Shown here one piece after another: positions 6,881-14,352 of a DNA stretch of 35,073 nt. The notes beneath the pieces are model-generated. The model was not told the origin of the DNA, ran no database searches, and saw only the letters and a program-made list of their open reading frames with translations. Within the stretch, counting starts at the first letter, position 1. Every line of letters starts with the position of its first letter. Source of the stretch: JAUYQR01 sp043727195 (GTDB lineage: Bacteria > Pseudomonadota > Alphaproteobacteria > Rhodobacterales > Rhodobacteraceae); contig JAYSYZ010000102.1 of the NCBI GenBank assembly GCA_043727195.1, positions 1-35,073 of the forward strand, given 5' to 3'. The translations under genes were made by a program, and so were the position numbers.

Positions 6881-7771
6881 CTACGTCCCCAACGCCAGCG
6901 TATGCTCCCGCAACCACGCCAGAAACCCCCTCGGGTTGCCGTCCCATTTGTCCAGCTCCGTTGCCGGGATCGGCTCGCCGATGAAGGGGCGCTGGGGTTT
7001 GAAGAGGGCGCGCTTGATCTCGTACAGCAGCAGTCCCTGACGCAGCGTATCAGACAGCTTGTTGGCGATCAGGAAGGTGCGGCTGTTGCGGCCGGTGAAA
7101 TGCACCGGCAGGATCGTGGCACCGCTTTTGTGGATCATCTTGTGGGTGAAGACGTTCCATTCCGCCTCGATCGCCGGGCCGAACCAGGTTTCCGACATCG
7201 CAACCTTGCCCGCCGGGAACAGGATGATCACCCCGCCTGCCTTCAGATGCGCCATCGTGTCGTTGCGCATTTGCAGGCCCAGTTCGCGGGCGTTTTCCTC
7301 ATGCGGGAAAGGGACGGGGATCATGAACTCCGCCACTTCCGGGATACCAGTCAGCAGCGAGCGGGTCAGGATGCGGAAGTCGGAACGCACGCGGTTGATC
7401 ATCTCGGCCATGATCATGCCATCGACCAGCCCGTGCGGATGGTTCGCCACCACGACCAGCGGGCCGGTGGCGGGGATGCGGGCAATCTCTTCCGGCGGGG
7501 TGTCGATGCGGATGCCCATCTGACGGATCGCCTTGGGCCAGAACGGCGAGCCGAAGGGCGCACCCGACCGTTCGAATTGCCGGATCAGACGCAACAGGGT
7601 GACCTTTGCCGTCAGCCATTCGATGGTGCGGATGGTCTGGGCCTTGACCGGGTTGGAAAAGGTTCCGGCATAGCTGAGCCGGCGCATGTCGTAGGGCCGG
7701 TCGGCGCGGTGATTGCGCGGCACGTCTTCTAGCGGCTCTCCCACTGGTCCGATCTGCGACTGTTCCGTCAC
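6881..7771 (-). CDS. Lysophospholipid/glycerolipid acyltransferase family protein
   Basis: A 296-residue predicted acyltransferase of the PlsC-like superfamily (COG3176-like), likely acting at the inner membrane on a glycerolipid or related acceptor. The catalytic His-Asp motif is NHPHGLVDG, followed by block two around FPHEENARELG and block three ILFPAGKVAMS, where the usual EGTRS-type loop is replaced by FPAGK. LPVHFTGRNSRTF supplies the late proline-containing block. The start is uncertain. GTG at 7771 with AAGG upstream is used; a TTG at 7804 overlapping the HPr stop would add 11 residues, and ATG 7687 would remove 28. It follows ptsH on the same strand with a short gap and may share its transcript. 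Substrate not determinable. Confidence 0.8.
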   Translation of the reverse strand: MTEQSQIGPVGEPLEDVPRNHRADRPYDMRRLSYAGTFSNPVKAQTIRTIEWLTAKVTLLRLIRQFERSGAPFGSPFWPKAIRQMGIRIDTPPEEIARIPATGPLVVVANHPHGLVDGMIMAEMINRVRSDFRILTRSLLTGIPEVAEFMIPVPFPHEENARELGLQMRNDTMAHLKAGGVIILFPAGKVAMSETWFGPAIEAEWNVFTHKMIHKSGATILPVHFTGRNSRTFLIANKLSDTLRQGLLLYEIKRALFKPQRPFIGEPIPATELDKWDGNPRGFLAWLREHTLALGT

Positions 7772-7800
7772 GAAGCGACTGCCTTCATTCCCAGTCCGCT

Positions 7801-8067
7801 TCAATACTCCTCACCGAAGCGGGCCGCAACCAGCGCCTCCAGCGCATCGGCGAGCTTCCCCGCTTCTGCGCCGGATGTCCGAACCTCAATAGAGGTTCCG
7901 CGCGAAGCTGCCAACATCAAAAGCCCCATGATGCTGTCGCCGGAAACCGCGAGGCCATCCTTCAGCACTTCGGCGCGGGCGTCATGCGCCTCCACCACCT
8001 CGACGAATTTGGCCGAGGCGCGGGCATGCAGGCCTTTTTCGTTGACGATTCGAAAGGTGCGGCTGGT
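7801..8067 (-). CDS. ptsH: HPr phosphocarrier protein (NPr-like)
   Basis: Phosphocarrier of the regulatory phosphotransferase system. The 88 residues include His15 in GLHARASAKFV, the site phosphorylated by enzyme I, and Ser46 in GDSIMGLLML, the site modified by HPr kinase, which is encoded four genes upstream. A TTG start at 8067 is chosen because it gives the exact family length and numbering and because GGTGGGG lies seven bases before it; no in-frame ATG gives a sensible protein. No enzyme I or sugar permease is in the window, so this relay is probably regulatory, as in other alphaproteobacteria. It starts four bases after the manX stop, suggesting coupling. Confidence 0.93.
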   Translation of the reverse strand, partial: TSRTFRIVNEKGLHARASAKFVEVVEAHDARAEVLKDGLAVSGDSIMGLLMLAASRGTSIEVRTSGAEAGKLADALEALVAARFGEEY

Positions 8068-8071
8068 CAAT

Positions 8072-8467
8072 TCAGGCCCCACCGGCAAGATCGAGCGAGT
8101 TGATGTATTTGCGCCCGGCATCAAGTGCGGCGGCAACTGCTTCGGGTACCGTCATGTCGCGCGATTTCGCCAGCTTGATCAGCATCGGCAGATTTGCCCC
8201 GTACAGAATGCGCCGCCCGGTGGTGGCACAGGCCGGGAGCGACAGGTTGGAAGGCGAGCCGCCGAACATGTCGGTGACCAGCACCACGCCCTGCCCCGTG
8301 TCAACCGCATCAGCGGCGTCGCAGATTTCCAGCTGTTTGGCACCCCTGTCATGCTCATCCTCGATCGCGATGGCGCGGACGCCGTCCTGCTTGCCCACCA
8401 CATGTTCGACCGCCAAGAGATACTCTCGCGCCAGCCCACCATGTGCGACGATCACGATACCGATCAA
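8072..8467 (-). CDS. manX: PTS mannose-family IIA component
   Basis: A 131-residue EIIA-Man domain, accepting phosphate from HPr. The N terminus MIGIVIVAHGGLAREYL carries the phosphorylated His at residue 9, and the family blocks VLVTDMFGGSPSNLSL and ILYGANLPMLIKL are intact. The start is a TTG at 8467 overlapping the rapZ stop; no ATG is available in frame before the active-site His. In alphaproteobacteria this stand-alone IIA has no IIB/IIC partners and is thought to act in regulation, consistent with its neighbours hprK, rapZ and ptsH. Function beyond phosphotransfer is an inference. Confidence 0.92.
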   Translation of the reverse strand: MIGIVIVAHGGLAREYLLAVEHVVGKQDGVRAIAIEDEHDRGAKQLEICDAADAVDTGQGVVLVTDMFGGSPSNLSLPACATTGRRILYGANLPMLIKLAKSRDMTVPEAVAAALDAGRKYINSLDLAGGA

Positions 8468-9390
8468 GCGCCTGCCACCTTCATTGCATCGGGTTGGCCA
8501 GAGGCCGCCCTGCGTTCGAGTTCCCGATGACGTTTTGACACCGGCCAGCCTGCCTCTGCAAGCGCGTTCCCGACCAGTTCCGCGACTGCGACCGACCGGT
8601 GTTGCCCTCCGGTACAACCAAACCCGATGGAGAGGTGGGCCTTGCCTTCCTGCAAATGGGCCGGAAGCAGAAAGAGCAGCAGATCGTTCAACTTTTGATA
8701 GAATTCGGCAAAGCGCGGATCGGCCTGCACATGCGCCACGACCTGACCATCGCGGCCATCCAGCGGCCGCAGGCCGGGTGACCAATGGGGATTCGCCAGA
8801 AAGCGACAGTCGAAAATCATGTCCACGCCGCGGGGAACCCCCCGTTTGTAGCTGAATGACTGGATGGAGACGGCAAGGCGGCTGGTGGGGCCGCCGTCAA
8901 ACCAACGGGCAATCTCGGCCTTCAGGTCGTGAGGCGACAGTTCGGTGGTGTCGATCAGGTGGTCGGCGCGCACCCGGATCGGGGCCAGCAGGTCGATCTC
9001 GCGTTCGATGCCGAGTGACGGGGTTTCCGCCGGGGCCAGGGGGTGACGGCGGCGGGTTTCGGAAAAGCGGCGAATCAACTCACCGGGCGCGCAGTCAAGA
9101 TACAGCACCTCCAGCGCCACGCGGGGATCGCGGGTCAGGCTGTCGATCAGTTCGATCAGGGCGGTGGCATTGAAATCGCGGTTGCGGACATCAAGGCCCA
9201 GCGCGATGGGCCGGCCAAGCGGCGGGCCTTCGATCAGGCGGGGCACCAGGCTGAGCGGGATGTTGTCGATGCCTTCATATCCCAGATCCTCCAGCACGCG
9301 GATGGTCGTGGTGCGACCGGCGCCGGAAGGCCCGGTGATCAGCACAAGCTTGTGGTCGGGATCGGGGTCAGCCGTCATTCGCAAAACCAT
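8464..9390 (-). CDS. rapZ: RNase adapter/nucleotide-binding protein RapZ (YvcJ family)
   Basis: P-loop protein, 308 residues. In Escherichia coli RapZ senses glucosamine-6-phosphate and directs small-RNA decay by RNase E; in alphaproteobacteria the role is less clear. Visible blocks are the Walker A at residues 20-27 (GPSGAGRT), DLGYEGIDNIPLSL, GLDVRNRDF, YLDC, FSETRRRHPLA, SFSYKRGVPRGVDMIFDCRFL and the C-terminal sugar-phosphate site CTGGQHRSV (259-267). The Walker A Lys is replaced by Arg26, which is unusual for a P-loop though the Thr is kept. ATG at 9390 is used; ATG at 9378 is an alternative. It lies between hprK and manX, and its stop overlaps the manX start. Confidence 0.93.
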   Translation of the reverse strand: MVLRMTADPDPDHKLVLITGPSGAGRTTTIRVLEDLGYEGIDNIPLSLVPRLIEGPPLGRPIALGLDVRNRDFNATALIELIDSLTRDPRVALEVLYLDCAPGELIRRFSETRRRHPLAPAETPSLGIEREIDLLAPIRVRADHLIDTTELSPHDLKAEIARWFDGGPTSRLAVSIQSFSYKRGVPRGVDMIFDCRFLANPHWSPGLRPLDGRDGQVVAHVQADPRFAEFYQKLNDLLLFLLPAHLQEGKAHLSIGFGCTGGQHRSVAVAELVGNALAEAGWPVSKRHRELERRAASGQPDAMKVAGA

Positions 9391-9396
9391 ACGGCA

Positions 9397-9828
9397 TCAT
9401 GCCTGCCGTCCGTGCCGGAGATAGAGCATCAGCGCGTCGGGAAAATGGTCATTCTGCACCCGCAGCACAAGATCGACCGGACATCCCAGTATCGTGATGC
9501 GCCGTGTCGGTGGCAAACGCATGGTCTCGGTCTGGGCAAGATCGGCAACCAGGGCGATTTCGGCGCTGTCGGCAGGCGTCGTGCGCAACAGGCCGATGCC
9601 CCGCGCCTCGATCAGGCCACGGATCTGCGGCGGGCAACTGGCGACAAGACGGTCGCCGCGCCTGACCACTTCGGTCTGGTCATCGGCCACCAGCGCCGCC
9701 CCGAGCGAGATCAACCGCAGCGCCAGCGCTGATTTGCCCACCCCTGACGGCCCCAGGATCAACAGGCCATGCCCGCCAAGTGCCACGCAGCTGGCGTGCA
9801 GGATGGTACGGCCGGGGTCTTCGGTCAC
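9397..9828 (-). CDS. hprK: HPr kinase, short alphaproteobacterial form
   Basis: A 143-residue protein equal to the C-terminal kinase half of Firmicutes HprK/P. The N-terminal domain is absent, as is typical in alphaproteobacteria. Walker A GPSGVGKSALALRL is at residues 26-39, followed by GAALVADDQTEVVRRGDRL with the acidic metal residues, and PPQIRGLIEARGIG, the family signature loop. It phosphorylates Ser46 of HPr. The GTG start overlaps the chvG stop (GTGA), coupling the kinase to the sensor gene. Linkage of chvIG to this relay is a known alphaproteobacterial arrangement and suggests joint control of carbon metabolism and the cell envelope. Confidence 0.93.
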   Translation of the reverse strand: MTEDPGRTILHASCVALGGHGLLILGPSGVGKSALALRLISLGAALVADDQTEVVRRGDRLVASCPPQIRGLIEARGIGLLRTTPADSAEIALVADLAQTETMRLPPTRRITILGCPVDLVLRVQNDHFPDALMLYLRHGRQA

Positions 9829-11519
9829 ACCGGCAGACCGACGACGAACCGCGCGCCAAGCGGCTCAGACGTCGGATCGGCGGCGGTGGGGCGGATGTTT
9901 TCCGCCCAGATCACCCCGCCATGCGCCTCGATGATCTGCTTTGAAATCGCCAGACCAAGTCCGGAATGATTGCCGAAATCACTTTGCGGGCGTTCGGAAT
10001 AAAAGCGCTTGAATACCTTGGCCAGCGCCTGTTCGGGAATACCCGGCCCGGTATCCTCGACCACCACCAGCACCCGGTTTTCGCGCCGCCGCGCCCAGAC
10101 CCGCACCGCATCGCCGTCTTCGCAAAACGAAATCGCATTGCCGACAAGGTTGACGAAAACCTGCGCCAGACGCGCCTCCAGCCCGTGGATCGAAATCGGG
10201 TCGGACGGGAGGTCGATGATGAAATCGACGCCTTTTTCGCCCGCCTGCTGGCTCAGATACTGGCAAAGGTTGGACAAGGTTTTCAGAAGATTGAACTCTT
10301 CTTCCTCTTCCTTGACCAGTTCACTGTCCAGCCGCGACGCGTTGGAGATGTCGCTGACCAGCCGGTCCAGTCGGCGCACATCATGGTCGATCACATCCAG
10401 AAGCGTGTCGCGCTGCGCCTCTTTCTTGACGAACCGCAGCGATCCTACGGCAGACCGCAAGGATGCCAGCGGGTTCTTGATTTCATGCGCCACATCGGCG
10501 GCAAACTGTTCGTTGGCGTCGATCCGGTCATAAAGTGCTGTCACCATGCCGCGCATGGCCACCGACAGGCGGCCAATCTCATCTGGCCGTGCCGCCAGAT
10601 CGGGGATGCGCACGCGGCTGGGGGCAACCCGGCGGGCGTCACGGTCGCGCCCGATTTCGGCGGCGGCCGCAAGGTCGGACAGGGGGTTGGAGATGGTGGA
10701 GGCCAGCATCAGACTAAGGCCGATCGACACCAGCAGCGCCAGCACGAACATCTGCAGGATCTGTTCGCGTTCATAGCGGACGAGCCGGTCAATCTCGTCA
10801 GAGGAGGAGGTGAGGGCGACGATGCCCACCACCTCGCCCGCTATGGTGACCGGGCTTGCCACCGCGAAAAGCACGCTGCCGTCAGGGTCTTTGGAGGTGC
10901 GCACCACCGTCTCGCCGACCTTGACCCCGTCGATGATGGCACTGGCCTGCGCTTTGGCGTCGATGGTGTCGGTGCGGACCGCTGCGCCCTGCCGCAGGAT
11001 CACGGTCACCCAGCGCCAGACACCATCCAGGAAGTCGGTCAGAAAGGTCGGGCGGCCCGGATCGGTGACCAGGGTGTCGGTGCCCTGCCCGACCTTTGAC
11101 GCCAGAAGGCGCCCGGAGGGATCGAAGACGAACACCTCCACCACCGGATCGACGTTCAGCCGTTCCAGCGCCGAGCGGAAGTTGAACGCCGTCACCCCCG
11201 GCGTGAAGCGCGCCTCAAGCACCGATGCAATCAGATCGGCCTGACGCGCCATGCCCTGCTGGCGTTGCAGCGCCAGACTGTCGCGGAACGGGTTCATGAA
11301 CAACACGCCGACCACCAGCATGACCAGAGCCATCAGGTTGAAGACGATGATCTTGCGCGCCAGCGGCGAGCGGTTCAGCTTGGCAATGCTGCTGCGCCCA
11401 CGCCCGTCCTTGAGGCGTTCGACCGTGGCGTCGGGCGAAACCCAGTCTTCGCCCAGAAGAACGTCACCGGACCGTTTCGGCCGATACTCCTCCATCCCGA
11501 TCCGCGGTGCAGATGTCAT
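9825..11519 (-). CDS. chvG: Sensor histidine kinase ChvG/ExoS/BvrS type
   Basis: Membrane sensor kinase, 564 residues, partner of ChvI. A cytoplasmic N-terminal tail of about 55 residues precedes TM1 (about 56-77). A periplasmic sensor domain (about 78-252) is followed by TM2 (about 255-277) and a HAMP-like linker. The H-box FAADVAHEIKNPLASLRSAV has the phosphorylated His at 345. The ATP domain shows the N-box NLVGNAISF, DTGPGIP and GLGLAISKQI. Known orthologues in Sinorhizobium, Agrobacterium and Brucella respond to acid or envelope stress and control exopolysaccharide, virulence and metabolic genes. It starts 12 bases after the chvI stop, so the two form an operon that continues into hprK. 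Confidence 0.94.
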   Translation of the reverse strand: MTSAPRIGMEEYRPKRSGDVLLGEDWVSPDATVERLKDGRGRSSIAKLNRSPLARKIIVFNLMALVMLVVGVLFMNPFRDSLALQRQQGMARQADLIASVLEARFTPGVTAFNFRSALERLNVDPVVEVFVFDPSGRLLASKVGQGTDTLVTDPGRPTFLTDFLDGVWRWVTVILRQGAAVRTDTIDAKAQASAIIDGVKVGETVVRTSKDPDGSVLFAVASPVTIAGEVVGIVALTSSSDEIDRLVRYEREQILQMFVLALLVSIGLSLMLASTISNPLSDLAAAAEIGRDRDARRVAPSRVRIPDLAARPDEIGRLSVAMRGMVTALYDRIDANEQFAADVAHEIKNPLASLRSAVGSLRFVKKEAQRDTLLDVIDHDVRRLDRLVSDISNASRLDSELVKEEEEEFNLLKTLSNLCQYLSQQAGEKGVDFIIDLPSDPISIHGLEARLAQVFVNLVGNAISFCEDGDAVRVWARRRENRVLVVVEDTGPGIPEQALAKVFKRFYSERPQSDFGNHSGLGLAISKQIIEAHGGVIWAENIRPTAADPTSEPLGARFVVGLPV

Positions 11520-11531
11520 CCTTGGGGGTCG

Positions 11532-12233
11532 TCACTCTTCGTTGTAGCGATAGCCGATGCCGTACAGCGTTTCGATTGCCGTAAAGTTATCGTCAACCGA
11601 GCGCATCTTCTTGCGCAGCCGCTTGATGTGGCTGTCGATGGTGCGGTCATCGACATAGACCTGATCGTCATAGGCCACATCCATCAGCTGATCGCGCGAT
11701 TTGACGAAACCGGGCCGCTGTGCCAGCGCCTGCAACAGCAGAAATTCGGTGACCGTCAGCGACACTTCCATGCCCTTCCACGTCACGGAATGGCGCAGCG
11801 GGTCCATCCGCAGGGCACCGCGTTCCATCATCTTGGTTTCTTCGGTCGTCGCCACCTCGCCCGTCGTGATCGCCTCTTGCCGGCGCAACAGCGCGCGGAT
11901 GCGTTCGACCAGCAGGCGTTGCGAAAACGGCTTTTTCACATAGTCGTCGGCCCCCATGCGCAGGCCGAGAACCTCGTCGATCTCGTCGTCCTTCGAGGTC
12001 AGGAAGATCACCGGGATCGAGGTTTTCTGCCGCATCCGCTGCAGCAGATCCATGCCGTCCATCCGGGGCATCTTGATGTCAAGCACGGCCATGTCGGGCA
12101 TCCGGCGATTGAACGCCTCCAGCGCCGACTGACCGTCGTTGTAGGTTTCAACCTCGAAGCCTTCGGCTTCGAGGGTCATGGCCACGGATGTCAGGATATT
12201 CCTGTCATCGTCCACAAGGGCGATACGCGACAT
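11532..12233 (-). CDS. chvI: Response regulator ChvI, OmpR/PhoB type
   Basis: A 233-residue DNA-binding response regulator. The receiver has the acidic pocket VDDD at residues 7-10, phospho-acceptor Asp52 in AVLDIKMPRMDG, TSKDD with the conserved Lys, and DDYVKKPFS. A winged-helix effector occupies the last 100 residues (LTVTEFLLLQALAQRPG, SRDQLMDVAY, VDDRTIDSHIKRLRKK, ETLYGIGYRY). The VYVDDRTIDSHIKRLRKKM stretch is typical of ChvI/BvrR. It is divergent from pckA over a 360-base gap; in Agrobacterium, ChvG/ChvI has been reported to affect pckA, so shared control across this gap is plausible. The gap holds an exact 11-base direct repeat close to the chvI start. Confidence 0.95.
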   Translation of the reverse strand: MSRIALVDDDRNILTSVAMTLEAEGFEVETYNDGQSALEAFNRRMPDMAVLDIKMPRMDGMDLLQRMRQKTSIPVIFLTSKDDEIDEVLGLRMGADDYVKKPFSQRLLVERIRALLRRQEAITTGEVATTEETKMMERGALRMDPLRHSVTWKGMEVSLTVTEFLLLQALAQRPGFVKSRDQLMDVAYDDQVYVDDRTIDSHIKRLRKKMRSVDDNFTAIETLYGIGYRYNEE

Positions 12234-12593
12234 GTCCGATATTCCCTATTACTGCCACAGCTTCTTGCTTGTTTTCCCGCCACTGTCGGTTTTCCCGCCC
12301 GGATAATCAACAGGAAAGCGAATCACCATGTGCGGGCGGCAGCCAAGCGTGGCAAATCCGCCTTGCCGCTGCCCACTGTGCACTCTGGGCCGCCGTCAGG
12401 GCACCATGGTGGCGCTAACGTCGGGATGGTTGCGCTAACTATATGGAAACAGGCTATTCTTGCGCGAAATCATCATGCTATAGCCGCTTGGTGACCCCTG
12501 CCATTGCAGGCTTGTCACGGCATTCACCGGCCCGGATGCCCAAGTCGGACCCTAACCTTTCCGCCTGTCGCGGCGGCTACGGGAGCTTGCAGG
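12234..12593. promoter_or_regulatory. chvI-pckA divergent control region
   Basis: A 360-base gene-free gap. Near chvI it holds an exact direct repeat GTTTTCCCGCC at 12271-12281 and 12289-12299 (period 18). Near pckA it holds the operator-like pair at 12406-12439. Between 12430 and 12460 a weak promoter for pckA is possible (TTGCGC, 18-19 bases, TATTCT). The remaining part, about 12310-12400, shows nothing I can assign. No small open frame here looks coding. Confidence 0.5.
12406..12439 (+). promoter_or_regulatory. Tandem LacI-family-like operators before pckA
   Basis: ATGGTGGCGCTAAC at 12406-12419 and ATGGTTGCGCTAAC at 12426-12439 differ at one base and repeat with a 20-base period (two helical turns). 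Each contains a perfect GCGCTAAC half of the TTAGCGCTAA-type palindrome used by LacI-family regulators. The left halves are weaker. CceR, a LacI-family regulator of central carbon metabolism described in Rhodobacter sphaeroides, binds this kind of site; assigning CceR here is an inference. Confidence 0.5.
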
Positions 12594-14192
12594 ATGACCC
12601 ACGGACGCGTGAATCCCCATTTCCGGCTGGAAGACCATGGCATCGCAGGGGCGGGACGCATCCATTACAACTATACCGAGGCAGCGCTGGTCGAGGCGGC
12701 GGTGGCAAGGGGCGAGGGGCGGCTGGGGCGGGGCGGGGCGTTTCTGTGTTCGACCGGAAAGTTCACCGGGCGGTCGCCGAAGGACAAGTTCGTGGTGCGC
12801 ACCCGCGACACCGAAAGCACGATCTGGTGGGACAACAACGCCGCCATGACACCGGATGCCTATGCACGGCTGAAGGCTGACATGCTGGCACATGTGCAGG
12901 GTGGCGAATTGTTCGTGCAGGACCTTTACGCCGGGGCCGATCCGCTGCACCGGCTGGACGTGCGGGTGATCACCGAACTGGCCTGGCACGGGCTGTTCAT
13001 CCGCCACCTTTTGCGCCGGCCGGAGCGGGCAGAACTGGATGGTTTTGCGCCGGACTGGACAGTGATCAACTGCCCCTCGTTCAAGGCCGACCCCGCGCGC
13101 CATGGCTGCAACAGCGAAACCGTGATTGCGCTGAACTTTGACGAAAAAACCGTGCTGATCGCCAACACTGCCTACGCCGGCGAAAACAAGAAAGCCGTGT
13201 TTACCGTGCTGAATTATCTGTTGCCGGAGAAGGGTGTGATGGCGATGCACTGTTCGGCCAATCACGCCATGGGCAATCCGGTCGATGCGGCGGTGTTCTT
13301 CGGCTTGTCGGGCACCGGCAAGACCACGCTGTCTGCCGCGCCCGACCGCACGCTGATCGGCGATGACGAACATGGCTGGTCGGACCGGGGCATCTTCAAC
13401 TTTGAGGGTGGCTGCTATGCCAAGACCATCAACCTGAACCCCGAAGCAGAGCCGGAGATTTATGCCACCACCCACCGCTTTGCGACCGTGGTGGAAAACA
13501 TGGTCTACGATCCCGATACGCTGGAGCTGGATTTCGCCGACAACAGCCTCACCGACAACACCCGTTGCGCCTATCCGCTTGAGGCGATTTCCAACGCATC
13601 CGCCACCGGCCTGGGCGGCCACCCGCGCCATGTGGTGATGCTGACCTGCGATGCCTTCGGCGTGCTGCCCCCCATCGCGAGGCTGACGCCCGCGCAGGCG
13701 ATGTATCATTTTCTGTCCGGCTTCACCTCCAAGGTCGCCGGGACGGAGCGGGGGGTGACGGAACCGCAGCCGACCTTTTCTACCTGTTTCGGCGCGCCCT
13801 TCATGCCACGCCGGCCCGAAGTTTACGGCAAGCTGTTGCAGGCCAAGATCGCCAAGCACGGCGCGTCGTGCTGGCTGGTCAACACCGGCTGGACAGGGGG
13901 CGCTTATGGCACAGGCCAACGGATGCCGATCAAGGCGACGCGGGCACTGCTGTCAGCCGCGCTGGACGGTTCGCTGAACGCGGGCGAATTCCGCCGCGAC
14001 AGGATGTTCGGATTCGAGGTGCCGGTCGCCGTGCCCGGCGTCGACACAGGCCTGCTGACGCCGCGCGACACCTGGGCCGATCCCGCAGCCTATGACGCGC
14101 AGGCCGCAAAGCTGGTGGGCATGTTCGCCGACAACTTCGGCCAATACGTGCCCTTCATCGGCGCGGATGTGAAGGCGGCCGCGATCGGCTGA
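12594..14192 (+). CDS. pckA: Phosphoenolpyruvate carboxykinase (ATP)
   Basis: Converts oxaloacetate and ATP to phosphoenolpyruvate, CO2 and ADP, the first committed step of gluconeogenesis. The 532 residues match the ATP-dependent family. Key sites are TGRSPKDKFVV (about 58-68) binding substrate, the His in MAMHCSANHAMG, the P-loop GLSGTGKTTLSA (237-248), DDEHGWS (258-264) and FNFEGGCYAKTINL. The ATG at 12594 is used because GGGAG lies nine bases upstream and family homology begins at once; upstream in-frame ATGs add unlikely residues. It is divergent from chvI and preceded by two operator-like repeats. The mcd gene follows on the same strand with its own 160-base leader, so acetate-type growth links both genes. 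Confidence 0.97.
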   Translation: MTHGRVNPHFRLEDHGIAGAGRIHYNYTEAALVEAAVARGEGRLGRGGAFLCSTGKFTGRSPKDKFVVRTRDTESTIWWDNNAAMTPDAYARLKADMLAHVQGGELFVQDLYAGADPLHRLDVRVITELAWHGLFIRHLLRRPERAELDGFAPDWTVINCPSFKADPARHGCNSETVIALNFDEKTVLIANTAYAGENKKAVFTVLNYLLPEKGVMAMHCSANHAMGNPVDAAVFFGLSGTGKTTLSAAPDRTLIGDDEHGWSDRGIFNFEGGCYAKTINLNPEAEPEIYATTHRFATVVENMVYDPDTLELDFADNSLTDNTRCAYPLEAISNASATGLGGHPRHVVMLTCDAFGVLPPIARLTPAQAMYHFLSGFTSKVAGTERGVTEPQPTFSTCFGAPFMPRRPEVYGKLLQAKIAKHGASCWLVNTGWTGGAYGTGQRMPIKATRALLSAALDGSLNAGEFRRDRMFGFEVPVAVPGVDTGLLTPRDTWADPAAYDAQAAKLVGMFADNFGQYVPFIGADVKAAAIG

Positions 14193-14267
14193 GGGTACAG
14201 CTTGACGGCCCGCCATTCCATCCGCCAGGTGGCCAGTCAGCTGCGACATTTTCATGCGTCATCGGTA

Positions 14268-14296
14268 TTGCACGCGAAAGTATGTTGCGCTGCAAC
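14268..14296 (+). promoter_or_regulatory. Inverted-repeat site upstream of mcd
   Basis: A perfect repeat GTTGC-GCT-GCAAC lies at 14284-14296, preceded by TTGCACGCGAAA at 14268-14279 and followed by TGCGAAG. TTGC/GCAA half-sites resemble those of the short-chain acyl-CoA-sensing regulators PccR and RamB known in Rhodobacter sphaeroides. The match to a published consensus is loose, so regulator identity is a guess. Confidence 0.35.
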
Positions 14297-14352
14297 TGCG
14301 AAGGCTTTACGCCGATCTGGTAAGGATTCCCATAGATGAGCGGAGCGTTGCA

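Noticed and set aside
9825..12233. Considered EnvZ/OmpR instead of ChvG/ChvI
   Set aside because: The kinase length, N-terminal tail, ChvI-type winged-helix wording and linkage to hprK and pckA fit ChvG/ChvI better.
12552..13919. A 455-codon minus-strand open frame opposite pckA
   Set aside because: Antisense shadow of pckA with no domain features.
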